Source: Fimenecus sp963590415 (GTDB lineage Bacteria; Bacillota; Clostridia; Oscillospirales; Acutalibacteraceae). From it: DNA of 64,000 nucleotides. Numbering within the stretch: position 1 is the stretch's first letter; each line of letters opens with the position of its first letter. Where the stretch lies: NCBI GenBank assembly GCA_963590415.1, contig CAVAPB010000008.1, positions 1 to 64,000 on the forward strand, in the 5' to 3' direction. The notes beneath the pieces were generated by a model that was given only the letters and a program-made list of their open reading frames with translations, was not told the DNA's origin and ran no database searches. The position numbers were made by a program, and so were the translations under genes. Below are positions 17,217 to 25,298 of this stretch, one piece after another.

Positions 17217-18623
17217 TTGGTCTTTTCAAGCTTGGTATTTTTATACATATTTCTGCCTCTGTGTCTTGTTTCTTATTTTTTAACAAAGAATATAAAGGTT
17301 CGCAACGCCGTGCTTCTGGTGTTTTCGTTGGCGTTCTATGCTTACGGCGAGCCGAAATACATACTTCTGATTATAGCAACCGTGCTTGTGGACTATCTCG
17401 GAGGACTTCTTGTTGACAGATACAGGGGGAGGGCGCTCTCAAAGCTGTTTATGCTTCTGAGCGTCATAATTACGCTTTCAAGCCTTGCGCTTTTCAAATA
17501 TTCCGACTTTTTTGCCGGAAGCCTTAATTCGGCGTTTTCACTCAACATAAAGTCGCTCGGGCTTGCGCTTCCCATCGGCATTTCTTTTTATACCTTTCAG
17601 GCGCTTACATATGTCGTTGATGTTTACAGAGACCGTGTAAAGGTTCAGGAGTCCTTTTTTAAGCTTCTTTTGTATGTTTCGATGTTCCCACAGCTGATAG
17701 CAGGTCCCATTGTCCTTTACAGCGATGTTGAAAAGCAGCTCTCGTGCAGAACCGTGACTTTAAGGGGCGCGGCGGACGGCGTTTTGCGCTTTTGCGTGGG
17801 TCTTGTTAAAAAGACGATAATCGCAAACTACGCAGGCGAGCTATGCACAAAGCTTATCGGCTCTGATATGCATAATGTCAGCTTTCTCGGTGCGACTGTC
17901 GGAATAATTGCGTTCACATTGCAGATCTATTTCGATTTCTCGGCTTATTCGGATATGGCGATAGGTCTCGGCAAGATATTCGGCTTTGATTTCCCCGAAA
18001 ACTTCCGATATCCCTACTGTGCGGACTCCGTAAACGATTTTTGGAGACGCTGGCACATAACCTTGAGCTCTTTTTTCAGGGATTATGTCTACATACCGCT
18101 CGGCGGCAACAGAAAGCACTGGGCGTTCAATATGCTTGTGGTTTGGGTACTGACGGGCTTTTGGCACGGAGCAAGCTACAACTACATTCTCTGGGGACTA
18201 TATTATTTCTTCTTCCTTATGCTCGAAAAGATTTATATCGGAAAGCGTCTTGCAAGGACAAGCCCCGTTATAAAGCATATATATACGATGTCGGTTGTGG
18301 TTATCGGCTGGGCGTTTTTTTACTTTGAGGACCTTGCCAATCTTAAAAATTTCTTCAAGGCGCTTTTCTTCCAAAACGGATTTTCCACGCTTACGGAAAA
18401 GACGGTTGCGCTCAATTACATAGCCGTAATAATTATCGGAATAATTGCTTCTCTGCCGATAGCTGAAATAATAAGGCGTTTTGCTTTCAATGCTTCGGAG
18501 AATAAATCGGGCAGGGTTTTTGTAAATGTCGCAATTATTCTTTTCGTGCTGTTTTCGCTGGCTGTTTCGACAGCTTCTCTTATCGGAGACAGCTACAATC
18601 CTTTCCTTTATTTCAGATTTTAA
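17217..18623 (+). CDS. MBOAT-family O-acyltransferase (AlgI/DltB type)
   Basis: This 468-residue multi-pass membrane protein belongs to the membrane-bound O-acyltransferase family and is most like AlgI, which passes acyl groups across the membrane to modify secreted glycans. It starts at TTG behind a CGGAGG site. About ten or more hydrophobic segments are visible. The FWRRWHITLSSFFRDYVYIPLGG block carries one family signature and FWHGASYNYILWG carries the catalytic His. A full-length DHHW/AlgX-like partner normally follows; here the next gene is much shorter. The glycan acceptor is unknown. Confidence 0.9.
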   Translation: MVFSSLVFLYIFLPLCLVSYFLTKNIKVRNAVLLVFSLAFYAYGEPKYILLIIATVLVDYLGGLLVDRYRGRALSKLFMLLSVIITLSSLALFKYSDFFAGSLNSAFSLNIKSLGLALPIGISFYTFQALTYVVDVYRDRVKVQESFFKLLLYVSMFPQLIAGPIVLYSDVEKQLSCRTVTLRGAADGVLRFCVGLVKKTIIANYAGELCTKLIGSDMHNVSFLGATVGIIAFTLQIYFDFSAYSDMAIGLGKIFGFDFPENFRYPYCADSVNDFWRRWHITLSSFFRDYVYIPLGGNRKHWAFNMLVVWVLTGFWHGASYNYILWGLYYFFFLMLEKIYIGKRLARTSPVIKHIYTMSVVVIGWAFFYFEDLANLKNFFKALFFQNGFSTLTEKTVALNYIAVIIIGIIASLPIAEIIRRFAFNASENKSGRVFVNVAIILFVLFSLAVSTASLIGDSYNPFLYFRF

Positions 18624-18635
18624 CGGAGAATATAA

Positions 18636-19013
18636 ATGACTCGGTACAGAAAAGAACTGATGAAAAAGAATGTTGTCCCGAACAAGTCGGGCGCATTTTT
18701 CATAATTCTTGCGTTTGTCGGCGTGATAATAACGCTCTTCCTCGTAAGCGCGTTTGACACCGACCCCACGGTATCCCAAAGGGAGAACCGAACGCTGAAG
18801 CAAAAGCCGAAATTTACAATTTCCGCCGTGCTTGACGGTAAGTATTTTTCGGAATTTGAGGAATATTATCAGGATACCTTTCCGCTTCGTGATAAGTTCC
18901 TCGACTTAAACGCAAAAATCTCCGACGCTTTTTCCAAAACAGGCGGCAACAGCGGCATGGTAATTGTGGAAAAGCAGGAGAAGGATGATTTTGCAGGTCA
19001 AAATATTGATTAA
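18636..19013 (+). CDS. Short DHHW/AlgX-like N-terminal fragment protein
   Basis: This 125-residue protein has one membrane helix (about 20-42) and then an ENRTL-KQKPKFTISAVLDGKYFSEFEEYYQDTFPLRD stretch typical of the start of DHHW/AlgX-J-type proteins paired with MBOAT acyltransferases. Those partners are usually 350-400 residues and carry a SGNH-like catalytic domain; here the protein ends before that domain. The next gene begins 27 bp later, and no remaining domain is found in another frame. The clean RBS and closed frame suggest it is expressed, either as a degenerate partner or as a membrane anchor for a partner elsewhere. Confidence 0.65.
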   Translation: MTRYRKELMKKNVVPNKSGAFFIILAFVGVIITLFLVSAFDTDPTVSQRENRTLKQKPKFTISAVLDGKYFSEFEEYYQDTFPLRDKFLDLNAKISDAFSKTGGNSGMVIVEKQEKDDFAGQNID

Positions 19014-19040
19014 CATATATTTCTATAAGGGGTGAGGTTT

Positions 19041-20471
19041 ATGAAGTACGATGTTGCAGTCATCGGCTCGGGCGTAGTGGGCGCTCTCATTTCGAGAGAG
19101 TTGTCGAAGTACGACATTAAGGTCGCTTTGCTCGAAAGATGCAATGATGTGGCAATGGGTACGACAAAAGCTAACAGCGCTATTGTTCACGGCGGCTTTG
19201 ACGCTATGCCGGGAACAATGAAAGCAAAACTCAATGTGAAAGGAACGGAATTGATGCCGAAGGTTTGTAAGGAACTTAATGTACCTTACAGAAACAACGG
19301 CTCGCTTGTTCTTGCCTTTTCCGATGAGGAAATGGAGCATGTTAAGGAGCTCTATGACAGAGGTATCAAAAACGGTGTTCCCGACCTTGAAATTATCGAC
19401 GGCGCAAAGGTAAGAGAGCTTGAGCCTTATGTTTCCGAAGAGGTCGTAGGCGCTCTTCTTTCAAATTCTGCGGGTATTGTCTGTCCGTACGAGCTGACTA
19501 TTGCGGCTGCTGAGGTAGCGGTTACAAACGGAGTAGAATTTCTCAGGAACTGCGAAGTTAAGGCAATCAAAAAGGAAAACGGCGCTTACAAGCTTGACAC
19601 GACCCTCGGCAATATCGAGGCGGAGTACATAATCAACGCCGCAGGTAACCATTCGGATGAGGTTGCGGCTATGATAGGCGACGACAGTATAGAGCTTGTT
19701 GCGAGAAAGGGCGAATATTATCTTCTCGACAAATCGTTCGGCTATCTTGCAAATCATACGATATTCCAGTGCCCGAACAAGATGGGCAAGGGCGTTCTTG
19801 TTACGCCGACGGTTGACGGAAACCTGCTTATCGGTCCCTCAGCAACCGACGAGCCCGACAAGGACGATACCGACACAACTCCCGAGGGACTTGAATTTGT
19901 CGTTTCAAAGGCTCTCAAGAGCGTTAAGTCAATAAACCTCAGAGGTGCCATAACCTCATTTGCGGGCGTTCGCGCCCATCCGGTAACGGATGACTTTATA
20001 ATCGGCTATTCCGATAAGAGCGACAAGTTTATCAACTGCGCGGGCATTGAGTCTCCCGGACTTTCGGCGGCTCCCGCTATCGCAAAGTATGTTGAGGAGC
20101 TCTTACTTGAAAAGCTTGACGCAAAGGAAAAGGCGCAATACACAATGACAAGAAAGGCTCCCGTCCGCTTCAGACATATGTCGAAAGAGGAGAGAGAGGC
20201 TCTTATCAAGGAGAACCCCGCATACGGCAGAATTATTTGCCGTTGCGAAACGATAACCGAGGGCGAAATTCTCGACGCAATTCACGCTCCCGCAGGTGCG
20301 AGAGATGTCGACGGCGTCAAGAGAAGAACAAGAGCCGGTATGGGCAGATGCCAGGGCGGCTTTTGCGGCAGCAAGGTTGTCGAATTGCTTGCAAAAGAGC
20401 TCGGAGTGCCGATGAATGAAATTACAAAATTCGGCGGCAATTCCAAGATTATTTTCGAGAGAACGAAGTGA
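19041..20471 (+). CDS. GlpA-like FAD-dependent glycerol-3-phosphate dehydrogenase with BFD-like domain
   Basis: This 476-residue protein is predicted to oxidise glycerol 3-phosphate or a similar 2-hydroxy compound. VIGSGVVGALISREL near the N-terminus binds FAD. The DAO-type oxidoreductase fold runs to about residue 370. The C-terminal 85 residues have the CRCE, CxGGFC pattern of a BFD-like [2Fe-2S] domain, as in anaerobic GlpA. ATG at 19041 follows AAGGGGTGAGG. The next two genes complete the Firmicutes glpA-glpB-DUF1667 trio. An L-2-hydroxyglutarate oxidase-type activity cannot be excluded. Confidence 0.85.
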   Translation: MKYDVAVIGSGVVGALISRELSKYDIKVALLERCNDVAMGTTKANSAIVHGGFDAMPGTMKAKLNVKGTELMPKVCKELNVPYRNNGSLVLAFSDEEMEHVKELYDRGIKNGVPDLEIIDGAKVRELEPYVSEEVVGALLSNSAGIVCPYELTIAAAEVAVTNGVEFLRNCEVKAIKKENGAYKLDTTLGNIEAEYIINAAGNHSDEVAAMIGDDSIELVARKGEYYLLDKSFGYLANHTIFQCPNKMGKGVLVTPTVDGNLLIGPSATDEPDKDDTDTTPEGLEFVVSKALKSVKSINLRGAITSFAGVRAHPVTDDFIIGYSDKSDKFINCAGIESPGLSAAPAIAKYVEELLLEKLDAKEKAQYTMTRKAPVRFRHMSKEEREALIKENPAYGRIICRCETITEGEILDAIHAPAGARDVDGVKRRTRAGMGRCQGGFCGSKVVELLAKELGVPMNEITKFGGNSKIIFERTK

Positions 20472-20481
20472 GGTGTGTAAA

Positions 20482-21738
20482 GTGCTTAATTATGATTTGG
20501 CAGTAGTCGGCGGCGGCCCTGCAGGTATGGCGGCGGCGCTCAAGGCTCACGAAGAGGGTATTGAAAAAATTATCATTCTCGAGAGGGCGGACACACTCGG
20601 CGGTATTCTCGAACAGTGTATCCACACAGGCTTCGGTCTCCATTATTTCGGAGAGGAGCTCTCGGGTCCCGAATATGCGGGAAGATTTATAAAGCAGGTA
20701 TCGGAAACGGATATTGATGTCAAGGTGGACACAATGGTTCTCGATATATCGGACGACAATGTCGTCACAGCCTGCAATAAGGAGGACGGACTTCTCACAA
20801 TCAGGGCAAAGGCTGTTGTGCTTGCAATGGGCTGCCGTGAGAGACCGAGAGGTGCGCTTTCAATCGCAGGAAGCAGAGCTTCGGGCATTATGACCGCAGG
20901 CACTGCTCAGAAATATGTAAATATCGACGGCTATATGCCCGGTAAAACGGTCGTTATCCTCGGCTCGGGCGATATAGGCCTTATTATGGCAAGAAGAATG
21001 ACCCTTGAGGGCGCAAAGGTCAAGGCTGTCTGTGAGCTTATGCCTTACTCGGGCGGTCTTACAAGAAATATCGTACAGTGCCTTGAGGACTTCGGTATTC
21101 CGCTCCGTCTTTCCTGCACGGTCGTTGCGACACACGGTAAGGACAGGCTTGAGGGCGTTACGGTTGCGAATGTTGACGAGCACTTGAAGCCCATCCCGGG
21201 TACGGAGGAATATATCCCGTGCGACACTTTGATGCTTTCTGTCGGACTTATACCCGAAAACGAGCTTTCAAAGAATGCGGGAATCGAGCTTGACCGCATT
21301 ACCAACGGTCCGTCTGTTGACGAGTACAGGGAGACTCTTCACAAGGGTGTATTTGCCTGCGGCAATGTTTTGCAGGTTCACGACCTTGTTGACTATGTTA
21401 CCGAGGAAAGCCAGATAGCAGGCGAGGGCGCGGCGAAGTTCATAAAGGGCGAGAAAAAGTCGGGCGATTACATCAAGACCGAGGGTACGAACGGCGTGCG
21501 CTATATCGTACCGCAGAGGATAAATAAAGAGACCGACAAGGACGTTAAGCTCTATTTCCGCGTCGGCAAGGTGTTTAAGAATGTCAAGCTTGTTGTCAAA
21601 TGCGGCGATGAGATTATAATGTCGAAGAACAAAAAGAAGATGGCTCCCGGCGAAATGGAGAATGTTCTTATCAAGCTCGACACGGTAAAATCTCTTCCTG
21701 CCGACAGCACGATTACAGTAACAGTTGAGGAGGCGTAA
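20482..21738 (+). CDS. GlpB-like NAD(P)/FAD-dependent oxidoreductase
   Basis: This 418-residue protein begins at a GTG (20482) behind GAGGTG; the longer open frame overlaps the upstream gene without an RBS. VVGGGPAGMAAALKAHEEG binds FAD, a second dinucleotide motif (VILGSGDIGLIMARRM) lies mid-protein, and GVFACGNVLQVHDLVDYV closes the FAD site. The fold matches NADH oxidase/HcnB-type reductases found next to GlpA-like proteins and DUF1667. It likely passes electrons from the GlpA-like partner to NAD or another carrier. The 3' part carries an extra domain of about 80 residues. Confidence 0.82.
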   Translation: MLNYDLAVVGGGPAGMAAALKAHEEGIEKIIILERADTLGGILEQCIHTGFGLHYFGEELSGPEYAGRFIKQVSETDIDVKVDTMVLDISDDNVVTACNKEDGLLTIRAKAVVLAMGCRERPRGALSIAGSRASGIMTAGTAQKYVNIDGYMPGKTVVILGSGDIGLIMARRMTLEGAKVKAVCELMPYSGGLTRNIVQCLEDFGIPLRLSCTVVATHGKDRLEGVTVANVDEHLKPIPGTEEYIPCDTLMLSVGLIPENELSKNAGIELDRITNGPSVDEYRETLHKGVFACGNVLQVHDLVDYVTEESQIAGEGAAKFIKGEKKSGDYIKTEGTNGVRYIVPQRINKETDKDVKLYFRVGKVFKNVKLVVKCGDEIIMSKNKKKMAPGEMENVLIKLDTVKSLPADSTITVTVEEA

Positions 21739-21741
21739 ATT

Positions 21742-22101
21742 ATGACAAAGAGAGAAATGGTTTGCGTATCCTGCCCGATGGGTTGCGCTATAACGGTTGA
21801 ACTTGACGACAACAACGAGGTTATCTCGGTAACAGGTAATACATGCCCGAGGGGTGACAGATATGCCCGTCAGGAATGTACGCATCCCGAAAGAATGCTT
21901 ACATCTACCGTTAAGGTTGAGGGCGGCAGACTTCCCGTTGTCCCCGTAAAATCGGCATCCCCCATTCCGAAGGAAATGCTTTTTGACGCAATGAAAGAGG
22001 TCAATAAGGTAACGCTTAAAGCCCCCGTTCATTTCGGCGATGTTGCGGTTAAAAACATTCTCGGTACGGGAATCGATATTGTTGCGACCAACGAGGTTTA
22101 A
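21742..22101 (+). CDS. DUF1667 iron-sulfur-type protein
   Basis: This 119-residue protein contains CVSCPMGC near its N-terminus and a further CPRG, a Cys pattern suited to metal or Fe-S binding. DUF1667 genes sit beside GlpA/GlpB-like oxidoreductases in many anaerobes, as here (3-bp gap). A role as a small electron-transfer subunit is inferred from that context. The gene ends just before a terminator, closing the operon. Confidence 0.85.
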   Translation: MTKREMVCVSCPMGCAITVELDDNNEVISVTGNTCPRGDRYARQECTHPERMLTSTVKVEGGRLPVVPVKSASPIPKEMLFDAMKEVNKVTLKAPVHFGDVAVKNILGTGIDIVATNEV

Positions 22102-22120
22102 TTCAATATTATAAAATCAG

Positions 22121-22155
22121 TAAGACCGGTTGAATTTCAGTCGGTCTTATTTTTG
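22121..22155 (+). terminator. Rho-independent terminator after the DUF1667 gene
   Basis: TAAGACCG pairs with CGGTCTTA across a 13-nt loop and is followed by a T-rich stretch. It marks the right end of the core metabolic operon and the left edge of the accessory region. Confidence 0.85.
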
Positions 22156-22157
22156 TG

Positions 22158-22186
22158 TTGACAAGTAACACTTTATCGTCTAAAAT
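22158..22186 (+). promoter_or_regulatory. Consensus sigma-A promoter of the phage-like lysis cassette
   Basis: TTGACA (22158-22163) and TAAAAT (22181-22186) are separated by exactly 17 bp. The predicted start near 22193 gives a leader of about 90 nt before the first gene. Confidence 0.8.
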
Positions 22187-22215
22187 AAACAGTGCGAGTG
22201 AACAGTAAGCAAAAT

Positions 22216-22256
22216 AACGACACCTGCGACCCTTCGGGGTTGTTAGGTGTTGTTTT
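22216..22256 (+). promoter_or_regulatory. Leader hairpin with UUCG tetraloop upstream of the lysis cassette
   Basis: Ten outer pairs (22216-22225 with 22245-22254) and six inner pairs (22227-22232 with 22237-22242) close a TTCG loop, with a short T-run at 22253-22256. It resembles an attenuator terminator in the leader. The RBS of the first gene (GGGAGGTGA) lies about 15 nt further on. Confidence 0.6.
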
Positions 22257-22283
22257 GGTTTAAGGGACTTCGGGAGGTGAAAA

Positions 22284-22679
22284 ATGAACACACGGGATAT
22301 TGTGGGAATTGACACGGACGAGTACAGATTTTTGTCCGAAAAATTTGAATTTATGTCCGAAGACGATACAAGGGAAATTCCGAGATACATTTTAACGACG
22401 AGAAAAAATACTCTTAAAAAAATCTTTTCGGCGGCGGTTGAGTCTGAGCTGACCGCCTTTCAAAGGGAGGTTGTGTGCGAGAGATATTTTGAAAATATGA
22501 AAATAAACGATATTTCCGAAAAGCACGGCGTTTCCCGTCAGCAGATATACAAGACGCTCAAATCGGCGACAGATAAGCTTTATTCGGTGCTTAAATATGC
22601 GTATTTGTGCGGCTTTTCTCTTGTTGACCTGCCGAAGAATTTCGACGGAATATTAAAAAATATAAACGGGGAGAATTGA
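22284..22679 (+). CDS. Sigma-70 region-4-like helix-turn-helix regulator
   Basis: This 131-residue protein has an N-terminal part of about 50 residues without a recognisable domain. Residues about 55-110 look like sigma region 4: FQREVVCERYFENM, then NDISEKHGVSRQQIYKTLKSATDKL. It has no region 2, so it is not a complete sigma factor; it resembles phage late-gene regulators of the RinA/ArpU or sigma-like type. It is the first gene of the lysis cassette, with a strong RBS, and its stop overlaps the leader of the fibre gene (start 2 bp downstream). Autoregulation or control of the cassette is inference. Confidence 0.75.
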   Translation: MNTRDIVGIDTDEYRFLSEKFEFMSEDDTREIPRYILTTRKNTLKKIFSAAVESELTAFQREVVCERYFENMKINDISEKHGVSRQQIYKTLKSATDKLYSVLKYAYLCGFSLVDLPKNFDGILKNINGEN

Positions 22680-22681
22680 AT

Positions 22682-23893
22682 ATGAATAAAACAGTAACCG
22701 TAAAGGTTGACGGCTCCTTGTCGGGGGAGATATACAATGCGGGCATTATGTACGAGCACAATGCGACCGACCTCGTGTTTGAGATAGCGCAGGAATACAT
22801 TTCAGACTCATACAGGTATTATATCGACTTTGTGCTTCCCACGGGAACCGTCAGAACGCAGTATCTTACGCCTGACGAAAACAATAAAATCAGCTTCACG
22901 CTGCCTGCAAGCCTTACAAGAAGTATGAATATGCTCTGTTATTTCAATGTGGTTGAAATAAACGCAGATACATACGAAACGGAAAAGCTCATAAAAGCCA
23001 AGGAGGTAAAGCTCTGCTTTTCGGTCATAGCCTCTGCCGACGACAACCTCAGAGAGGAATACGATTTTTCGGTAAATTCTCTGCTTGAAGCTGTGAAAAA
23101 CGGCGACTTCAAAGGGGATAAAGGAGACAAGGGCGATACAGGAGAGAAAGGCGAGACCGGCGCCAAGGGAGAAAAAGGCGATACGGGCGAGCAGGGTCCC
23201 AAGGGCGATAAGGGAGATACGGGCGCAAAAGGCGAGCAAGGAATAAAAGGCGACACGGGCGAACAGGGCCCCAAAGGCGAGCAGGGCGAAAAAGGCGATA
23301 AAGGAGACAAGGGCGACCCCGGGGAAAAAGGCGAAAAGGGAGACAAGGGCGAGGACGGAACAACGGTTGACCCGTCGGTCAGCGAAAATTCCGACAACGC
23401 CGTTTCAAGCTCCGGTGTGTACGATTTTGTAAAGAAAAACACGGGCAGAGTTATATTTTCCGCCGAGGTTGCCGAGGGAGAAACGGTTGAAGAATACATT
23501 ATAAACAAGGACCTTGACGGAAACTCTTTTTCGCTCAAATGTCTTAAAATTTTTCTTGTCGCAAAATGCGCCGCGGATGTCGAAAACATTACCGTAAAGA
23601 TACGCACCGACTACGGCGAGCGGTATCTTGCGCACCTTTACAAGGTTGCAAACACGGGAAGCCTTTTCGTCTTTTGCGACACCGACGCCGAGAGCGGATA
23701 TTTTACCCATTCGAGGGTAAGCTACGGCACGGGCGGTCAGGGTACGACCGCAAGCACGGCGGCTTCCGTAATTTCCTCCGCAAAGAACATATACATAAAC
23801 AATTTCTTTGTAGGTTTCTTTGAGCTTAACGGTTCAACGCACATTCCGTTTACCGCAGGTACAAAAATTCTTGTGGTGGGCGAGGACGCATAA
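22682..23893 (+). CDS. BppU-like N-terminus plus collagen-like phage fibre protein
   Basis: This 403-residue protein has three parts. Residues 1-140 are beta-rich and resemble the N-terminal domain of phage baseplate upper proteins (BppU), which anchors receptor-binding proteins. Residues 145-228 (bases 23114-23365) are 28 uninterrupted Gly-X-Y triplets rich in Lys, Asp and Glu, predicted to form a collagen triple helix. Residues about 229-403 form a C-terminal domain of unknown fold that may trimerise or bind a surface. There is no signal peptide, so release would need a phage particle or cell lysis. ATG at 22682 follows GGGGAG. Confidence 0.78.
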   Translation: MNKTVTVKVDGSLSGEIYNAGIMYEHNATDLVFEIAQEYISDSYRYYIDFVLPTGTVRTQYLTPDENNKISFTLPASLTRSMNMLCYFNVVEINADTYETEKLIKAKEVKLCFSVIASADDNLREEYDFSVNSLLEAVKNGDFKGDKGDKGDTGEKGETGAKGEKGDTGEQGPKGDKGDTGAKGEQGIKGDTGEQGPKGEQGEKGDKGDKGDPGEKGEKGDKGEDGTTVDPSVSENSDNAVSSSGVYDFVKKNTGRVIFSAEVAEGETVEEYIINKDLDGNSFSLKCLKIFLVAKCAADVENITVKIRTDYGERYLAHLYKVANTGSLFVFCDTDAESGYFTHSRVSYGTGGQGTTASTAASVISSAKNIYINNFFVGFFELNGSTHIPFTAGTKILVVGEDA

Positions 23894-23950
23894 TGAAAAC
23901 TTTTTGCAATAATGCGTTGAGGCTTAAATATAATGAAATGGGGGGATGTT

Positions 23951-24178
23951 ATGCAGTCTGAAGTATTTATTGCGCTGTTATCGTTCCTCGGTACTCTGGC
24001 AGGAACGGTAGGCGGTATAATCACAAGCGCAAAGCTTACAAATTACAGGCTTCGCGAACTTGAGAAAAAGGTGGACAGACACAATAATTTTGCACAGAGA
24101 ATACCACTTTTGGAGGAGAGAGTAAAGACTCACGAACAGAGAATTTCAACCATTGAAAGGAATGAATATTATGAGTAA
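23951..24178 (+). CDS. Small membrane coiled-coil protein of the lysis cassette (XhlA-like)
   Basis: This 75-residue protein has one N-terminal membrane helix (about 5-25) followed by a charged coiled coil (about 35-72) with heptad-like spacing. Size and position next to lysozyme and holin genes fit phage-lysis helper proteins of the XhlA kind, though XhlA usually has the coiled coil first and the helix last, so the topology is reversed here. The ATG at 23951 is preceded by a G-rich site. Its end overlaps the lysozyme start by 8 bp. Confidence 0.6.
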   Translation: MQSEVFIALLSFLGTLAGTVGGIITSAKLTNYRLRELEKKVDRHNNFAQRIPLLEERVKTHEQRISTIERNEYYE

Positions 24179-25037
24179 AGGCATTGATGTATCAAAGCAT
24201 CAGGGCACGATAGACTGGCAGAAGGTCAAGACCTCGGGTGTTGATTTCGCTATGATAAGAGCAGGCTACGGCAGATATGACAATCAGAAGGACGAATGCT
24301 TTGAGGAAAACTATAAAAACGCAAAACAGGCAGGGGTAAAGGTCGGAGCGTATCACTACTCCTATGCAAAAAGCGCCGACGACGCTAAAAAGGAGGCGGA
24401 AACCTTCCTTAAATGGATAAGCGGCAAGCAGTTTGAATATCCTGTTGCGTTTGATGTCGAGGAAAAGGCTCAGTCCGATAAGGGCAAGCAGTTTGTGTCG
24501 GATATAATAAGGGCTTTCTGCGAGACGGTAGAAAAAGCGGGATATTATGTATGTATTTATGCAAACAAATATTGGCTCGACAACTTCGTCGACGACGATT
24601 GCAAGAAAAAGTACGACACATGGCTTGCACAGTGGGCTGAAAAGGCGACCTATTCGGGCAAATACGGCATATGGCAGTATTCTTCGCAGGGAAGCATTGA
24701 CGGAATATCCGGCAGAAGCGACCTTGACGAGAGCTACAAGGACTATCCTTTGATTATGAAGAATAAAGGTCTCAACGGTTTTGCGGCGTCCGCACCTACC
24801 CCTGCGCCCGAAACAAAGCCCTATTCCGCAAGAATGATGATTTCGCTTTCCAACACACCGCTGTATGTTTCCGCTACGGCAAAAACGCCCGCCGCCAAGA
24901 AGTCGGGAACCTATTATATCTATGACGGCATTGAAATAAACGGCAGATACCGCATCACAAGCTCGCCCGAAAAGGCGCTTAAAAAGCCGATAGGCGAGAA
25001 TGTTACGGGCTTTGTAAACAAATCGGATATAAGGTAA
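24171..25037 (+). CDS. GH25 lysozyme (endolysin)
   Basis: This 288-residue enzyme cleaves peptidoglycan between MurNAc and GlcNAc. The GH25 domain covers about 1-195: GIDVSKHQGTIDW at the start, AFDVEE with the catalytic acidic residues near residue 96, and GIWQYSSQG near 170. A linker rich in Pro and Ala follows, then a 70-residue C-terminal domain that is probably a wall-binding module. No signal peptide is present, so it depends on the neighbouring holin for export, as in phage endolysins. The ATG at 24171 lies 9 bp after AAAGGA and overlaps the upstream gene. Confidence 0.9.
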   Translation: MSKGIDVSKHQGTIDWQKVKTSGVDFAMIRAGYGRYDNQKDECFEENYKNAKQAGVKVGAYHYSYAKSADDAKKEAETFLKWISGKQFEYPVAFDVEEKAQSDKGKQFVSDIIRAFCETVEKAGYYVCIYANKYWLDNFVDDDCKKKYDTWLAQWAEKATYSGKYGIWQYSSQGSIDGISGRSDLDESYKDYPLIMKNKGLNGFAASAPTPAPETKPYSARMMISLSNTPLYVSATAKTPAAKKSGTYYIYDGIEINGRYRITSSPEKALKKPIGENVTGFVNKSDIR

Positions 25038-25046
25038 GGTGAATAA

Positions 25047-25292
25047 ATGGAAGTTTTGGGATATATTACCGATAAGGCGCTTATACTGATTCCCGTGCTC
25101 AACATTATTGGAATGATAATAAAGCACCTTGAAAAAATCAACGATAAGTATATTCCGCTCATAATTCTGTTCTTCGGCGTTCTCGGAACGCTCGGTATAA
25201 TGGGCGTGAGCGTTGATTCCGTGATACAGGGCGTACTTGTATCGGGCGCTTCGGTGTTCGGAAATCAGATAGTCAAGCAGTTATCCAAATAA
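25047..25292 (+). CDS. Phage-type holin
   Basis: This 81-residue membrane protein has two or three hydrophobic segments (about 11-26, 35-55 and 58-75) joined by a short charged turn (KHLEKINDK). It resembles small holins of Gram-positive phages such as the A118 group. It lies 9 bp after the lysozyme gene and directly before a terminator, the classic lysozyme-holin pairing. It would form the pore that lets the lysozyme reach the wall. Confidence 0.8.
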   Translation: MEVLGYITDKALILIPVLNIIGMIIKHLEKINDKYIPLIILFFGVLGTLGIMGVSVDSVIQGVLVSGASVFGNQIVKQLSK

Positions 25293-25298
25293 GTAAAA

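Noticed and set aside
23114..23365. Short, regularly repeated DNA units resembling a CRISPR array or tandem repeat
   Set aside because: The 9-bp periodicity codes for Gly-X-Y triplets in one intact frame; there are no spacers.
22939..23607. 222-residue Pro/Ser-rich minus-strand frame
   Set aside because: It is the antisense shadow of the collagen-like repeat; the Pro/Ser pattern follows from the Gly-Asp-Lys codons on the other strand.
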